Assembly: GCF_944387275.1 (NCBI RefSeq)
Contig: NZ_CALXEG010000001.1
Span: 1 to 64,000, forward strand
Direction: 5' to 3'
Source: an uncultured Pseudoflavonifractor sp.
GTDB taxonomy: Bacteria > Bacillota > Clostridia > Oscillospirales > Oscillospiraceae
Length of the DNA stretch: 64,000 bases
How positions within the stretch are numbered: position 1 is the stretch's first letter; each line of letters starts with the position of its first letter. Shown piece after piece: positions 26,014 through 34,576 of the stretch. Under the pieces are notes generated by a model. That model saw only the letters and a program-made list of their open reading frames with translations. It was not told the DNA's origin and made no database searches. The position numbers and the translations under genes were made by a program.

Positions 26014-26510
26014 AATCTCTCCCCTCTGATTTCAAAGTCCAGGAAGGTGCCTCCCTCGTCGGCCACGGCGTACAGCCGCGCCTGACACACCGCCTCCACC
26101 GGACAGCGGTAGAGCTGGCTATCCTCCTGGAACTGTGTCTCACCCACGGAAAATTCCAGAACATCCAGTCCGTCGGGCCCGGGGCCGTTGAAGGCGGCGG
26201 ACAGGGTGTCCAGAGCCCTGTCGATGGCCGCCGCGCCGCCGCTGGTCTGGGCGGCGTAGAGGTCCAGGCCGAAGGTGATTTTCACCCGTCTGCCGTAGAG
26301 CTCCTCCCACCGTCCGGTGTCCTGGTTGTACCGCTCGCCCAGATAGTCCTGGAAGCCGGCCGGGCCGCCCTCGCAGCCGCGGAGGGAGACGGCGGCGGCC
26401 GCCCCCTCTCTCCGTGTCCGTCTTGTCTCCGGCCAGGCGGTCACGGCCTCCAGGCCCTGTTCCGTCAGGAATTGGGCCATGCGCTCCCGAATCTCATCCA
26501 GTCCCGCCAT
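26010..26510 (-). CDS. Head-tail/tail terminator-like protein (XkdJ position)
   Basis: A 166-aa protein immediately upstream of the sheath gene, where tail terminator or tail completion proteins lie. The sequence has an N-terminal helix (IRERMAQFLTEQGLEAVTAW) and a beta-rich core (VKITFGLDLYA, EFSVGETQFQEDSQLYRCP), as in tail terminators. The assignment rests on position and fold impression only. Confidence 0.6.
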   Translation of the reverse strand: MAGLDEIRERMAQFLTEQGLEAVTAWPETRRTRREGAAAAVSLRGCEGGPAGFQDYLGERYNQDTGRWEELYGRRVKITFGLDLYAAQTSGGAAAIDRALDTLSAAFNGPGPDGLDVLEFSVGETQFQEDSQLYRCPVEAVCQARLYAVADEGGTFLDFEIRGERL

Positions 26511-26853
26511 ATTCTCCCTCCTCCCACAGGTCCTCCACCGTCAGGATGGCCCACCAGTGGCTGACTGTGTCGCCCATATAGATGGGCTGTGCCGCGGACA
26601 CTCTGAGCCGCAGGTCCCGCCACTCCAGGTGCCCGTCCTCCATGTGTTCCAGGGCGGTGTCCGCCCCGGTCAGACAGAGAAAGCGGTCCTTCCGTACCGT
26701 CCCCATGGGGGAGGGCTCTGTCTGCCGCCAGGTCTCCCGCCGCTCGGTGACAGGCTGAAGGAAGGCCCGGATGATCTCCGTCTCCCCCTCGTGCCTGCAC
26801 AATGTCACGCTCTGGCCGTATTTGGCCAGCAGTTTTTCAAAGGTCCCGCTCAC
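26494..26853 (-). CDS. Head-tail adaptor/minor structural protein
   Basis: A 119-aa protein that starts at GTG in a GTGA overlap with the connector gene and overlaps the next gene by 17 bp. It is beta-rich (QSVTLCRHEGETEIIRAFLQ, DRFLCLTGADTAL, VSHWWAILTVEDLW), like stopper or head-closure proteins (gp16/XkdI type). The position between connector and tail terminator supports this. Confidence 0.6.
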   Translation of the reverse strand: MSGTFEKLLAKYGQSVTLCRHEGETEIIRAFLQPVTERRETWRQTEPSPMGTVRKDRFLCLTGADTALEHMEDGHLEWRDLRLRVSAAQPIYMGDTVSHWWAILTVEDLWEEGEYGGTG

Positions 26854-27215
26854 CCCGGCACCCCCAGAAAGCAGAAGCCCTCGTCCTTCAGGTAGGGCCG
26901 CATCACCTGCTCCGCCTGCCGCCGCAGGCTCAGGCTTCTGTCCTCCGTGCCGCCGCCGTCCCGGTGGTGGATGGTCAGGCTGCCCGCGGTAAAGGACTCC
27001 ACCTCGTCGGCGGCCCCTGCGGCGCACAGACCGGCCAGTCCCAGCCACGCGGCCCCCATGGTGAAGGCCGCGCCGCAGTCGGCCCTGGTGATGCCGTCCT
27101 TCAGCCTGCCCTCCAGCTCCTGCTCGGCCAGATCGCACAGGGCCTGCAATTCCTCCATCCGGTCCTCGGATACCTGTCCCAACTGCCGGGCCAGCTCCGC
27201 CGTCTCTTCCGCCAT
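26850..27215 (-). CDS. Head-tail connector protein (XkdH/YqbG-like)
   Basis: A 121-aa helical protein following the major capsid gene, with the pattern of gp6/gp15-type connector proteins (ALCDLAEQELEGRLKDGI, AAFTMGAAWLGLAGL). It would form the ring below the portal. Start ATG after GGGAGGGAACGGC. Confidence 0.65.
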   Translation of the reverse strand: MAEETAELARQLGQVSEDRMEELQALCDLAEQELEGRLKDGITRADCGAAFTMGAAWLGLAGLCAAGAADEVESFTAGSLTIHHRDGGGTEDRSLSLRRQAEQVMRPYLKDEGFCFLGVPG

Positions 27216-27277
27216 GCCGTTCCCTCCCGTCTCTCTTGGGTGGGGCGGGCCATACCTCGGCCCGCCCTCTGGTTGTC

Positions 27278-28309
27278 TTACACCTTCAGCACTCGGCTGG
27301 CGTCCTGATAGAGCTTGGCGAAGCCGCAGGTGCTGGTGATGGCGGCCCGCTCCAGCTGCCGGTCGATGAGCTTGTCGTACTCCACGGTCACGTCCCCGGC
27401 CTGCACCATCTCCAGGGCATAGTTCTTGTCCAGGCCGATCATGGTGTTCTCACTCATGGCGGAGGTGCGCAGCAGGTTGGCGCCCAGGGGGGTGGTCATC
27501 TTGCCGGTGCCCTGGAAGTTGAGGCCGGTGAGGGGATTCTGGAACTCGCTCATCTTGAGCATCTTGAGCATCACGTCCCCGGACACCAGCATGGTGTTCA
27601 TCTCGTAGGGGTCGAACTGGGCCCAGAAGTCCACCAGATCGTCGTAGGTGAGGGTGCCGGTCTCGCCGCCGATGGGGGAGGTACCCACCTTGTACTCCTT
27701 GGCGGCGTTGTTGTTGCCGTCGCCGTTGATGAGCACGCCGATGGCGTCCTCCAGCAGCATCCGGTTGATGTGTGCGCCGATCTGGCGCAGGGTGACGGAG
27801 AAGAGGTCCAGCTTCTGCCACCGGATGGCCTCGTAGCTGGCCACCAGCATGCGGCCCCGCTTGTGGAGCTTCACCAGGTTCTCCTGGGTCTTGACCTCGG
27901 TCTGGGGGATAGCGGCGCCCTCCTCCACATTGCGCAGCTCCTTCTCCTCCTTGCCGGGCACGGAGGCCACGGAGCGGTAGTCCATGCCCTCGATGCGGGT
28001 GGTGGTGGCCACGATGGAGGGCAGCAGGTTGGCCTCCTCCATCCCCTGGCGCACGGCCCGTGCGATGTACTCGGGGAAGAGGACGGCGGAGTCGGAGGTG
28101 CGGAAGAACTTCTCCACCACGTCGCTGCCCGCGCCCTTGACCTTGATGTCAAAGCGCTTGAGCTGCCGCTGATAGGCGTCCAGGCCCTCCAGGGGGGTGC
28201 CCTTGTAGCGCTCGGAGGGGTCCTCCCGCTCCAGCACCTGGGTAAAGGACTGGCCCGCCTGGCGGTACATGCCCTTTTCCAGTCTCACATTGTCATAAGC
28301 GTATCCCAT
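27278..28309 (-). CDS. Major capsid protein (XkdG-like)
   Basis: A 343-aa capsid protein of the PBSX class. The N-terminal arm (GYAYDNVRLEKGMYRQAGQS) leads into an HK97-like body with ALFPEYIARAVRQGMEEANL-type and ILEDAIGVLINGDGNNN segments. Its position after the decoration gene and before the connectors supports the call. The start at 28309 follows GGAGAGCTGAAAAA. The 28310-28372 gap has no gene. Confidence 0.88.
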   Translation of the reverse strand: MGYAYDNVRLEKGMYRQAGQSFTQVLEREDPSERYKGTPLEGLDAYQRQLKRFDIKVKGAGSDVVEKFFRTSDSAVLFPEYIARAVRQGMEEANLLPSIVATTTRIEGMDYRSVASVPGKEEKELRNVEEGAAIPQTEVKTQENLVKLHKRGRMLVASYEAIRWQKLDLFSVTLRQIGAHINRMLLEDAIGVLINGDGNNNAAKEYKVGTSPIGGETGTLTYDDLVDFWAQFDPYEMNTMLVSGDVMLKMLKMSEFQNPLTGLNFQGTGKMTTPLGANLLRTSAMSENTMIGLDKNYALEMVQAGDVTVEYDKLIDRQLERAAITSTCGFAKLYQDASRVLKV

Positions 28310-28372
28310 TTTTTCAGCTCTCCTTCCTCCGGCGCGGCGCGCCGGCATTCCAGTTTTCTCTCCGTCCTGCGA

Positions 28373-28711
28373 TTACAGCAGGATGGTGGCCTGTTTCTCG
28401 GTGCTGCCTGCCTCCACCACCAGGTAGGCGGTGCCCGACGCGTTGGTCTTGACGCCGCCGCCGGCGTTGGCGGACAGCTTGGTGTAGCCCACGGCCACAG
28501 TGTCGCCGCAGTTGACCTTGATAAAGCCCTTGAGCTGCACCAGGGCCAGCCCGTCGCTGACCTCCAGGGCCACGCCGCAGAAGGCCTCTCCGTCGCCGCA
28601 GGGGCCCACCTTGCCGTCGCCGGTCATCTTGACGGGGCCGGCCGTGAGGCCCTCCTCCGCCAGGAAGGTAACCATCATCTCGCCGATGCCTTCAAACGAA
28701 ACCTTTGCCAT
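28373..28711 (-). CDS. Capsid decoration/stabilising protein (DUF2190-like)
   Basis: A 112-aa beta-rich protein just upstream of the capsid gene, with GDGEAFCGVALEVSDGLALVQLKGFI and a C-terminal GTAYLVVEAGSTEKQATILL region split by a turn. Such small proteins between protease and capsid genes decorate or cement the HK97 lattice. It was identified by position and general pattern. Confidence 0.7.
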   Translation of the reverse strand: MAKVSFEGIGEMMVTFLAEEGLTAGPVKMTGDGKVGPCGDGEAFCGVALEVSDGLALVQLKGFIKVNCGDTVAVGYTKLSANAGGGVKTNASGTAYLVVEAGSTEKQATILL

Positions 28712-28740
28712 ACTCCGTTCTCCTTTCTTTTATCCGCGCC

Positions 28741-29682
28741 TCAGATGAGGAAAGCGCCGTCTCTCTGGTCCATCTCGGCCTGCTCGGTGCGCCGGGGCAG
28801 CTGTACGGTGAGGGGGAACCGGTCCTCCAGCTGTTTCTGGTAGCTGTCTCGCAGGGCCTCCAGCTCCTCGCCGCTGAGCTTGTCCGTGATGCTTCTGCGG
28901 ATGTGCTCCTCCACGCCCTTTTCGCAGATGCCGCCCAGCCGCATCACCTCGCCCCGCAGCCGCTCCAGGTACTTGCGTCCCAGTGAGGCCTCTTTCTCCA
29001 GCTGTTCCGCTCTGCTCAGCAGTACAGGCTGGTCCTTCAGGTATTCCATCAGGTCGGTCTCCTGACCGCCTCCCATTCGCTTGATGACCCCGGCCTTGGG
29101 CTGGGCGGGCACCGCCACAAAGGACCACTCGTAGGCATCGGTGGCGCCGGACAGGTCTGCCCAGCACAGCTTTCCGCCGTACTCCTGGCCCTTGGTGTGT
29201 GCGCATTTTTTTCTGTCCCGGATGTCCTCGCCGCAGATGGAGCACACGGCCCGCTCCACGGCGCACCCCACGGACACCTCCCGCTTGATGCCGCCCTCGA
29301 TCTCGGCGATGAGTCCCCTGTTCTCCTCGGTGCGCACCATGTAGGCGTACCCCTTCAGGTAGCAGTACGGGTCCCCTGCCCGGGTGAGGATGTTTTGCTC
29401 CCGCACCACCTCGGTGCGGTAGATCCGGGCCGCCTGGCCCTTAGCGCTCCACTGGTGGTCGAAGATGCCGCTCTTGCCCTCAAAGAGTTTTGCCAGCTCC
29501 TCCAGGGTCTCCCGGGTAAACCGCTCCCCGTCCCGGTCGATCTCGTTGTCGCACAGCCGCACGGCGAAGGCGTATACCTCCTCCGCCGTCAGGGCCTTCC
29601 GGCTCCAGCGGTTGATGAGGGCCAGATCCCGCTCCTCCACGGCGAGGGGCTGCCCCATGTCCGCCTGCTTTACAATGTCCAT
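28741..29682 (-). CDS. Prohead protease/scaffold-like protein (XkdF-like) with zinc motif
   Basis: A 313-aa protein. The first 190 residues look like the XkdF-type maturation protease domain (EIDRDGERFTRETLEELAKL, GIFDHQWSAKGQAARI, YEWSFVAVPAQPKAG). A CSICGEDIRDRKKCAH cluster forms a probable zinc site. The C-terminal 110 residues are helical and scaffold-like. Processing of the capsid or assembly of the prohead is inferred from family and position. Confidence 0.75.
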   Translation of the reverse strand: MDIVKQADMGQPLAVEERDLALINRWSRKALTAEEVYAFAVRLCDNEIDRDGERFTRETLEELAKLFEGKSGIFDHQWSAKGQAARIYRTEVVREQNILTRAGDPYCYLKGYAYMVRTEENRGLIAEIEGGIKREVSVGCAVERAVCSICGEDIRDRKKCAHTKGQEYGGKLCWADLSGATDAYEWSFVAVPAQPKAGVIKRMGGGQETDLMEYLKDQPVLLSRAEQLEKEASLGRKYLERLRGEVMRLGGICEKGVEEHIRRSITDKLSGEELEALRDSYQKQLEDRFPLTVQLPRRTEQAEMDQRDGAFLI

Positions 29683-29707
29683 TTCCTACCCCCTGTTCTC
29701 CATCGGC

Positions 29708-30868
29708 TCACTGCTTCTGTCCCAGCTCCACCTGAATTTTTCTGGCCTGCTCCCGGTAGAGCTGTGCCTTGGCCTCCTCCACCAGGTCCTGGAGGTTGAT
29801 ATCCTCCCAGTCCACGGTCACCCCGCCGCCGTAGCCCTTCAGCTCCAGCCACAGCTCGCAGATCCGCTCCAACACCGGCTCCAGGCCCCGCCGGATGGCG
29901 GTGAGCTCGCTGGTCATCATGTCGGCCTGCTGGGTACTCATCCGCTCGGTGGAGGACCAGGACAGGCCCAGCATAAAGGGCGGGATACCGGTCCTGGCGA
30001 TGAGCTGCTCCAGGATCTGCCGCACGGGCACCTGGCTGTCCAGAATCTGGTTGTCCGCGCCAATGACCTTGATGTCCACGTCTCCCACGGCCACAAAGTC
30101 CCGCACACTGCCGTTTTTCCCCGCCTGCATGGCGGCAGACCACTCCCGTGCGATCTGCTGGCTGCGCTCCACGGCGTAGGCCCTGTCCACAGCGTCCTCG
30201 CCGGGCTTGTAGACCACAGCGAAGCGGACGTTGCCCATCCGCTCCCAGTTCATGCCCTCGGCCTGATAGATTTTCAGCAGAATCTCGGTGAGGAAGGGCA
30301 TGGACCGCAGCAGGGACACGCCGTAGGGGCTGTCGGTCTCGGGCTGGAAGGGGGTAAAGAGGAGCAATTCCTGGCAGGGCAGGTCCTCCAGCACGCCGTC
30401 TCTTCCCCTGGCGCACAGGGTGATGTCCAAGGGTGTCTCCCCCTCTTTGATCTCCACATCGGCCACGTTGCCGCAGAGCACTGCGGCGATGCCGTCCCGC
30501 CTGCCGTTGAGTACGATCTCCCCTACTGCTCTCCCGCAGGTGAGCATGGAGTCCAGGTAGCAGTCCAGGAAGGACTGGATGCCCCGCTGTCTCCGTCCGG
30601 TGCTGACCGTTTTCAAAAACCGGTCCATCTCCCCCTGAGCCCGCTGATTGCCGCACTGCACCACCGGTCCGCCTGCCAGGCGAATTAGCTTCAGAATGGC
30701 GGCGTCCACAATGGGCACCGCCTCCCGGATGCTGCGGTACAGGGCGATCTCCCCGTTTCTCAGGGGCACGTACCCGTCCAGCACACCGAAGGGGTGCCGT
30801 CCGCCGTCCCGCAGCTGGACGGCCACCCCTGCGGGTGCCTCAATCTTTTTCTTCTCCCAGAATCCCAT
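29708..30868 (-). CDS. Phage portal protein
   Basis: A 386-aa portal (DUF935/Mu gp29-like pattern). The N-terminus begins MGFWEKKKIEAPAG, a clip/wing core follows, and the late TGIPPFMLGLSWSSTERM and SELTAIRRGLEPVLERICEL are typical of portals. It would form the dodecameric DNA gate. The ATG at 30868 is 17 bp after the terL stop. A longer frame to 31399 overlaps terL and is not coding. Confidence 0.88.
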   Translation of the reverse strand: MGFWEKKKIEAPAGVAVQLRDGGRHPFGVLDGYVPLRNGEIALYRSIREAVPIVDAAILKLIRLAGGPVVQCGNQRAQGEMDRFLKTVSTGRRQRGIQSFLDCYLDSMLTCGRAVGEIVLNGRRDGIAAVLCGNVADVEIKEGETPLDITLCARGRDGVLEDLPCQELLLFTPFQPETDSPYGVSLLRSMPFLTEILLKIYQAEGMNWERMGNVRFAVVYKPGEDAVDRAYAVERSQQIAREWSAAMQAGKNGSVRDFVAVGDVDIKVIGADNQILDSQVPVRQILEQLIARTGIPPFMLGLSWSSTERMSTQQADMMTSELTAIRRGLEPVLERICELWLELKGYGGGVTVDWEDINLQDLVEEAKAQLYREQARKIQVELGQKQ

Positions 30869-30885
30869 CCGAGCCCTCCCGTATT

Positions 30886-32133
30886 CTAAAATCTTGTCCG
30901 CTCCACGTAGGCCGCGCCCAGGTAGGGCGGCTCTCTGCCGGCGGCCACGGTGGCCGCGAAGTAGCGGATCTCGTCCATGGCGTGGTCGTGTTCCTTGCGC
31001 ACCCGGTCCTGTCCGCCTCTGTCTGCCCAGCAGTAGAGCTGGAACTCCCGCAGGGCGTCGCGGCACCCCCGGCAGATTACCAGCTTTTTCTCCCGCAGCA
31101 GTTCGGCGGTGGTGCGGATGCCGGAGAGCACGTCGTTCTCCGCCTTCACCACCCGCCATCCCTCTCTCCGCAGCACCTCGATGAAGCTGGCCGCCGACGG
31201 GTCCACCACCACCAGCCGGATGTCCCGTCCCCCGGCCAGTTCTCGCAGGTCCCGGGCGTACTCCCCGTCGGTCTTCTGCCGTTTTTCCGCTCTGGAGTCG
31301 TAGTAGAACTCCTTCACCCGGTACCAGATCCCGTCCTTCCACCCCCACAGCCCGAAGGAGGCGGGGTTGACGGTACCGTAGTCGCAGGAGATGCACCACC
31401 GGCTCAGGCCGTCGGGCGGGTCCTCCACGTAGCGCTCGTCGAAGAAGTCGTAGACCCGCCCCTCAGCGGCCACCCACTCCCCCAGCACGAACCTGCGGTA
31501 GAATGCGCCGCTGAACATCCGCGTGTACCGCGCCCGCACCTCCGGTCTGAGCCCCGGATTGTCCTCCATGGTAAAGTGGAGGTACAGGGCGTTGCGCTCC
31601 TCCGCCTTCTGGATCCACTCCTTGTAGAACCAGTGCTCGGGCCCCTCGGGGTTGCAGTTGAACCACAGCCTGCTTCCCGCCACAGAGCACCGGGCACAGG
31701 CCTGCTCCACAAAGGACCGGGGCATGAGGGCCACCTCGTCCAGCAGCACGCCCGCCAAGGTCACGCCCTGGATGAGGGCGGCGCTGCCCTCGTCCTTGCC
31801 GCCGAAGAGGTAGAAGGTGTTCTCCCTCCCGCCCCGCCGGACGGTGAGGAGGTTGCGGGACACCTTTTCCTCACACCGGAACCCCAGTTCCTCCAGCACG
31901 GGCACCAGCCCTCTCACCAGGTTGCGCCGGAGGGATACGGTGGTCTTGCCGCACAGTCCGAAGGCGGCATTCTGGAATCTGGCCATGGCCCAGCACACAA
32001 AGGACAGCCCCATGCAGAAGGTCTTTCCGCTGCGGACGGCGCCGTCGCAGATGATGGCCTCATACCGCCGTTCCGGTGTGCACCACCACCGCAGCACAGT
32101 CTTCTGCTTTTCGGAAAATACCCATTTCCGCAC
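30886..32133 (-). CDS. Phage terminase large subunit (PBSX family)
   Basis: A 415-aa terminase. Walker A-like CDGAVRSGKT is near residue 30, Walker B is LLDEVAL, and the nuclease acidic motifs are DYGTVNP, VVDPSAASF and DHAMDEIRY. It packages DNA into proheads and cuts it. The GTG start follows the terS TGA without a gap. All catalytic motifs look intact, so packaging competence is possible. Confidence 0.94.
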   Translation of the reverse strand: MRKWVFSEKQKTVLRWWCTPERRYEAIICDGAVRSGKTFCMGLSFVCWAMARFQNAAFGLCGKTTVSLRRNLVRGLVPVLEELGFRCEEKVSRNLLTVRRGGRENTFYLFGGKDEGSAALIQGVTLAGVLLDEVALMPRSFVEQACARCSVAGSRLWFNCNPEGPEHWFYKEWIQKAEERNALYLHFTMEDNPGLRPEVRARYTRMFSGAFYRRFVLGEWVAAEGRVYDFFDERYVEDPPDGLSRWCISCDYGTVNPASFGLWGWKDGIWYRVKEFYYDSRAEKRQKTDGEYARDLRELAGGRDIRLVVVDPSAASFIEVLRREGWRVVKAENDVLSGIRTTAELLREKKLVICRGCRDALREFQLYCWADRGGQDRVRKEHDHAMDEIRYFAATVAAGREPPYLGAAYVERTRF

Positions 32134-32502
32134 TCATTCGCCCCTCCCGGGCACAGATTCTCCGCCGGGTTCTGTCCCGGCGCACTGGTCTCCGGGGCGC
32201 TCCAGCGCCCGGAGGAACGCGTCTGCCTCGTCCTCCTCTCCCCGCTCCAGCATGGCGGCGATCTTCTCCAGTACCGCCACCCGGTCCATGAGCTTGATCT
32301 CCACGGTTCCGTTTCCGCTGCGCTTGAACTCGGTGAGGGCGGAGAGGTCCAGATTGTCGATCTCATCCACCCGCTCGCCGTCCAGGAAGGCCAGCTTGAC
32401 CGCGTCGTTGACCCTGCCGCCGGCCAGCCGCTCCATGCGCCGCATCAGGGTGTTCAGCCGCCGCTCCCGTTTTTTTCCCGATTCGGTTTTCACTCCACTC
32501 AC
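32134..32502 (-). CDS. Phage terminase small subunit-like protein
   Basis: A 122-aa protein in the small terminase position. The N-terminus is Lys/Arg-rich, a helical VNDAVKLAFLDGERVDEID region follows, and MDRVAVLEKIAAML resembles PBSX-class TerS oligomerisation helices. No clear N-terminal HTH is visible, unlike typical TerS, so DNA recognition may differ. It is the first gene of the cassette. Confidence 0.65.
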   Translation of the reverse strand: MSGVKTESGKKRERRLNTLMRRMERLAGGRVNDAVKLAFLDGERVDEIDNLDLSALTEFKRSGNGTVEIKLMDRVAVLEKIAAMLERGEEDEADAFLRALERPGDQCAGTEPGGESVPGRGE

Positions 32503-32559
32503 CTCTCACCCCCATCTGTTCCGGCCGGGAATATTGCTGCTTTCTGTACATCAACGGTG

Positions 32560-32573
32560 GAAAAAATTTTTTC
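32560..32573. promoter_or_regulatory. AT palindrome upstream of the phage cassette
   Basis: A perfect 14-bp palindrome (GAAAAAATTTTTTC), about 60 bp upstream of terS in the only non-coding gap where the cassette promoter can lie. It may be an operator or a bend site. No convincing sigma-A promoter is seen with it. Confidence 0.35.
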
Positions 32574-32612
32574 ACTCTGTTTTTTCTCCCGGTCCCGACT
32601 GAAAAAAGGGCG

Positions 32613-32652
32613 CAAAAAAGCTCCCCTGCGGGCAGTCCGCAGGGGAGCTTTT
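32613..32652 (-). terminator. Terminator after the phosphoglucomutase gene
   Basis: A 16-bp perfect stem (32616-32631 with 32637-32652) followed on the minus strand by a T-run. It isolates the phage cassette from the upstream gene. Confidence 0.9.
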
Positions 32653-32664
32653 CAGCTGGATTGT

Positions 32665-34392
32665 TTACTTTTTCAGGCTCTCAGCCCAGGCGGTGTACTT
32701 GGCCACCTTCTCGTCGGCCTCGGCCTTGGTGGCGCCGTTGGCCAGGATGTAGACCTTGACCTTGGGCTCGGTGCCGGAGGGGCGGACGATGAGGCTGGTG
32801 CCGTCGGCCATCTCATAGCGCAGCACGTTGGAGCCGCTGAGCTCTATGGTGCTCTTGGCGCCGTCGGAGACGTTGACCACGGAGCCGTCCTTGTAGTCCT
32901 TCTGCTGCTTCACGGCCACGCCGGCGATCTCCACCGGGGGCTTCTCCCGCAGTCCGGCCATCAGGTCGGCCATCTTCTTCAGGCCGTCCAGGCCGGGCAT
33001 GACCAGGTTGAGGGTCTTCTCGGCGTAGAAGCCGTACTTCTCATAGCACTTCTGGAGGGCATCGTACAGGGTCATGCCCTGACCGGCGTACCAGGCGGCC
33101 ATCTCGGTGAGGGACAGGGCGGCGGTGACGGCGTCCTTGTCCCGGACGTAGTCGCCCAGCATGTAGCCGTAGCTCTCCTCGTAGGCGAAAATGACCTTGC
33201 CCTCGCCGGCGTTCTCCAGCTTGTCCTTCTTTTCGGCCAGGAACTTGAAGCCGGTGAAGGTGTCGTAGCACTTCAGGCCGTTGGTCTCGGCCACCTTGCG
33301 GGCCATCTCGGTGGTGACGATGGTCTTGAGGGCCACGGGGTTCTCAGGCATCTTGCCGGTGCGCTTCTTGGCGCCGATGAGGTAGTCCAGCAGCAGCACG
33401 CCGGTCTGGTTGCCGGTGATGGTGATGTACTCGCCCTTGTCGTTCTTGACCATGATGCCCACCCGGTCGGCGTCGGGGTCGGAACCCAGGATGAAGTCGG
33501 CGCCCTCCTTCTTGGCCAGGTCCACCGCCAGGTAGAAGCCCTCCGGGTTCTCCGGGTTGGGGGAGACCACGGTGGGGAAGTTGCCGTCGATGACCATCTG
33601 CTCGGGCACGCAGATGACGTGCTTCATGCCCAGGCGCTTGAGGGCCTCGGGGATGAGCTTGTAGCCGGTGCCGTGGAAGGGGGTGTAGACCATCTTGAAG
33701 GTGTCGGCCACCTTGTCCACGGCGGCCTTGTCGTTGACCTGGCCCATGACGTTGGAGAGGAACTTCTCGTCGGTCTCGGCGCCCATCAGGGTGATGAGGC
33801 CGGCCTTGACCGCCTCGTCATAGTCCATGCGCTTGATGGAGTCAAAGAGGTCCAGCTCCTCCATCTTGGCGGCGATGGCGGAGGCGTGGTGGGGGGGCAG
33901 CTGAGCGCCGTCCTGCCAGTAGACCTTGTAGCCGTTGTACTCCTTGGGGTTGTGGCTGGCGGTAACATTGATTCCGGCGATGCAGCCGTATTCCCGCACG
34001 GCGAAGGAGAGCTCGGGGGTGGGGCGCAGGGCGTCGAAGATGCGCACCTTGATGCCGTTGGCGGCCATGACGCAGGCGGCCTCACGGGCGAACTCAGCGG
34101 AGTGGTTGCGGCAGTCGAAGCAGACGGCCACGCCCCGCTCTGCGGCGTTGCCGCCCTCGGCCAGGATGACCTCGGCGAAGGCCTGGGTGGCGTGGCGGAT
34201 GACGTGGACGTTCATCTGATGGAGTCCCACGCACATGGTACCCCGCAGTCCGGCGGTGCCGAACTCCAGGGGGGCAAAGAAGCGGCTTTCGATCTCCTTT
34301 TCATCATTGGCGATGCTGCGCAGCTCTTCTTTTTCCGCCTCGCTGAGGGCAGGGCTGTTCAGCCATTTCTCATACATATCACGATAGGACAT
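32665..34392 (-). CDS. pgcA: Phosphoglucomutase/phosphomannomutase (alpha-D-phosphohexomutase)
   Basis: A 575-aa mutase interconverting hexose 1- and 6-phosphates for cell-wall and glycan precursors. Hallmarks are the phosphoserine loop TASHNPKEYNG, the metal loop GSDPDADRVG, the sugar loop FAYEESYGYMLGDYVRDKD and the phosphate loop RPSGTEPKVKVY near the C-terminus. The length fits the PgcA class. The ATG at 34392 follows GGAGGTAAGTCC. Its promoter is probably in the AT-rich stretch 34393-34517, which also holds the rlmH terminator. Confidence 0.94.
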   Translation of the reverse strand: MSYRDMYEKWLNSPALSEAEKEELRSIANDEKEIESRFFAPLEFGTAGLRGTMCVGLHQMNVHVIRHATQAFAEVILAEGGNAAERGVAVCFDCRNHSAEFAREAACVMAANGIKVRIFDALRPTPELSFAVREYGCIAGINVTASHNPKEYNGYKVYWQDGAQLPPHHASAIAAKMEELDLFDSIKRMDYDEAVKAGLITLMGAETDEKFLSNVMGQVNDKAAVDKVADTFKMVYTPFHGTGYKLIPEALKRLGMKHVICVPEQMVIDGNFPTVVSPNPENPEGFYLAVDLAKKEGADFILGSDPDADRVGIMVKNDKGEYITITGNQTGVLLLDYLIGAKKRTGKMPENPVALKTIVTTEMARKVAETNGLKCYDTFTGFKFLAEKKDKLENAGEGKVIFAYEESYGYMLGDYVRDKDAVTAALSLTEMAAWYAGQGMTLYDALQKCYEKYGFYAEKTLNLVMPGLDGLKKMADLMAGLREKPPVEIAGVAVKQQKDYKDGSVVNVSDGAKSTIELSGSNVLRYEMADGTSLIVRPSGTEPKVKVYILANGATKAEADEKVAKYTAWAESLKK

Positions 34393-34517
34393 GGGACTTA
34401 CCTCCAATATCTGAATTTCCGGAATCACAGGTTCCCGCTGTTGTGATTATAGCACAACGCCCACCGGCTATCCACCCCTGAAGTCCAGAAATACCCACAA
34501 ATTTCAAATATGGAAAC

Positions 34518-34562
34518 GCCGCGCGGTCCCCGGAGCGCTGCTGTGCGGGGGCCGCGCGGTGT
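34518..34562 (-). terminator. Terminator after rlmH
   Basis: A long GC-rich hairpin (arms around 34518-34533 and 34547-34562) followed on the minus strand by a short T stretch, GTTTCC. It is probably the end of the walJ-rlmH transcript. Confidence 0.6.
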
Positions 34563-34576
34563 ATTACGGCGGGGCG

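Larger units (their letters stand above)
18584..32502 (-). mobile_element. PBSX-like phage structural cassette (contractile tail, about 14 kb)
   Basis: Twenty or so tightly packed minus-strand genes run from terminase to holin in the order of the Bacillus PBSX xtm/xkd operon. All reading frames are intact and most junctions are 4-bp stop/start overlaps. No integrase, repressor, replication gene, endolysin or flanking att repeat is visible. A terminator closes each side. The tape-measure position holds only a 180-aa protein. The cassette is either a defective prophage or a domesticated particle-forming system. Confidence 0.85.

Noticed and set aside
18541..32664. att sites for the phage cassette
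   Set aside because: I compared the sequence flanking both ends by eye and saw no direct repeat longer than chance, and there is no tRNA gene at either end.
30835..34446. 1203-codon plus-strand open frame over terL and the phosphoglucomutase
   Set aside because: Composition is typical of antisense frames (His/Gly/Val-rich), and it spans an intrinsic terminator and several real genes on the other strand.
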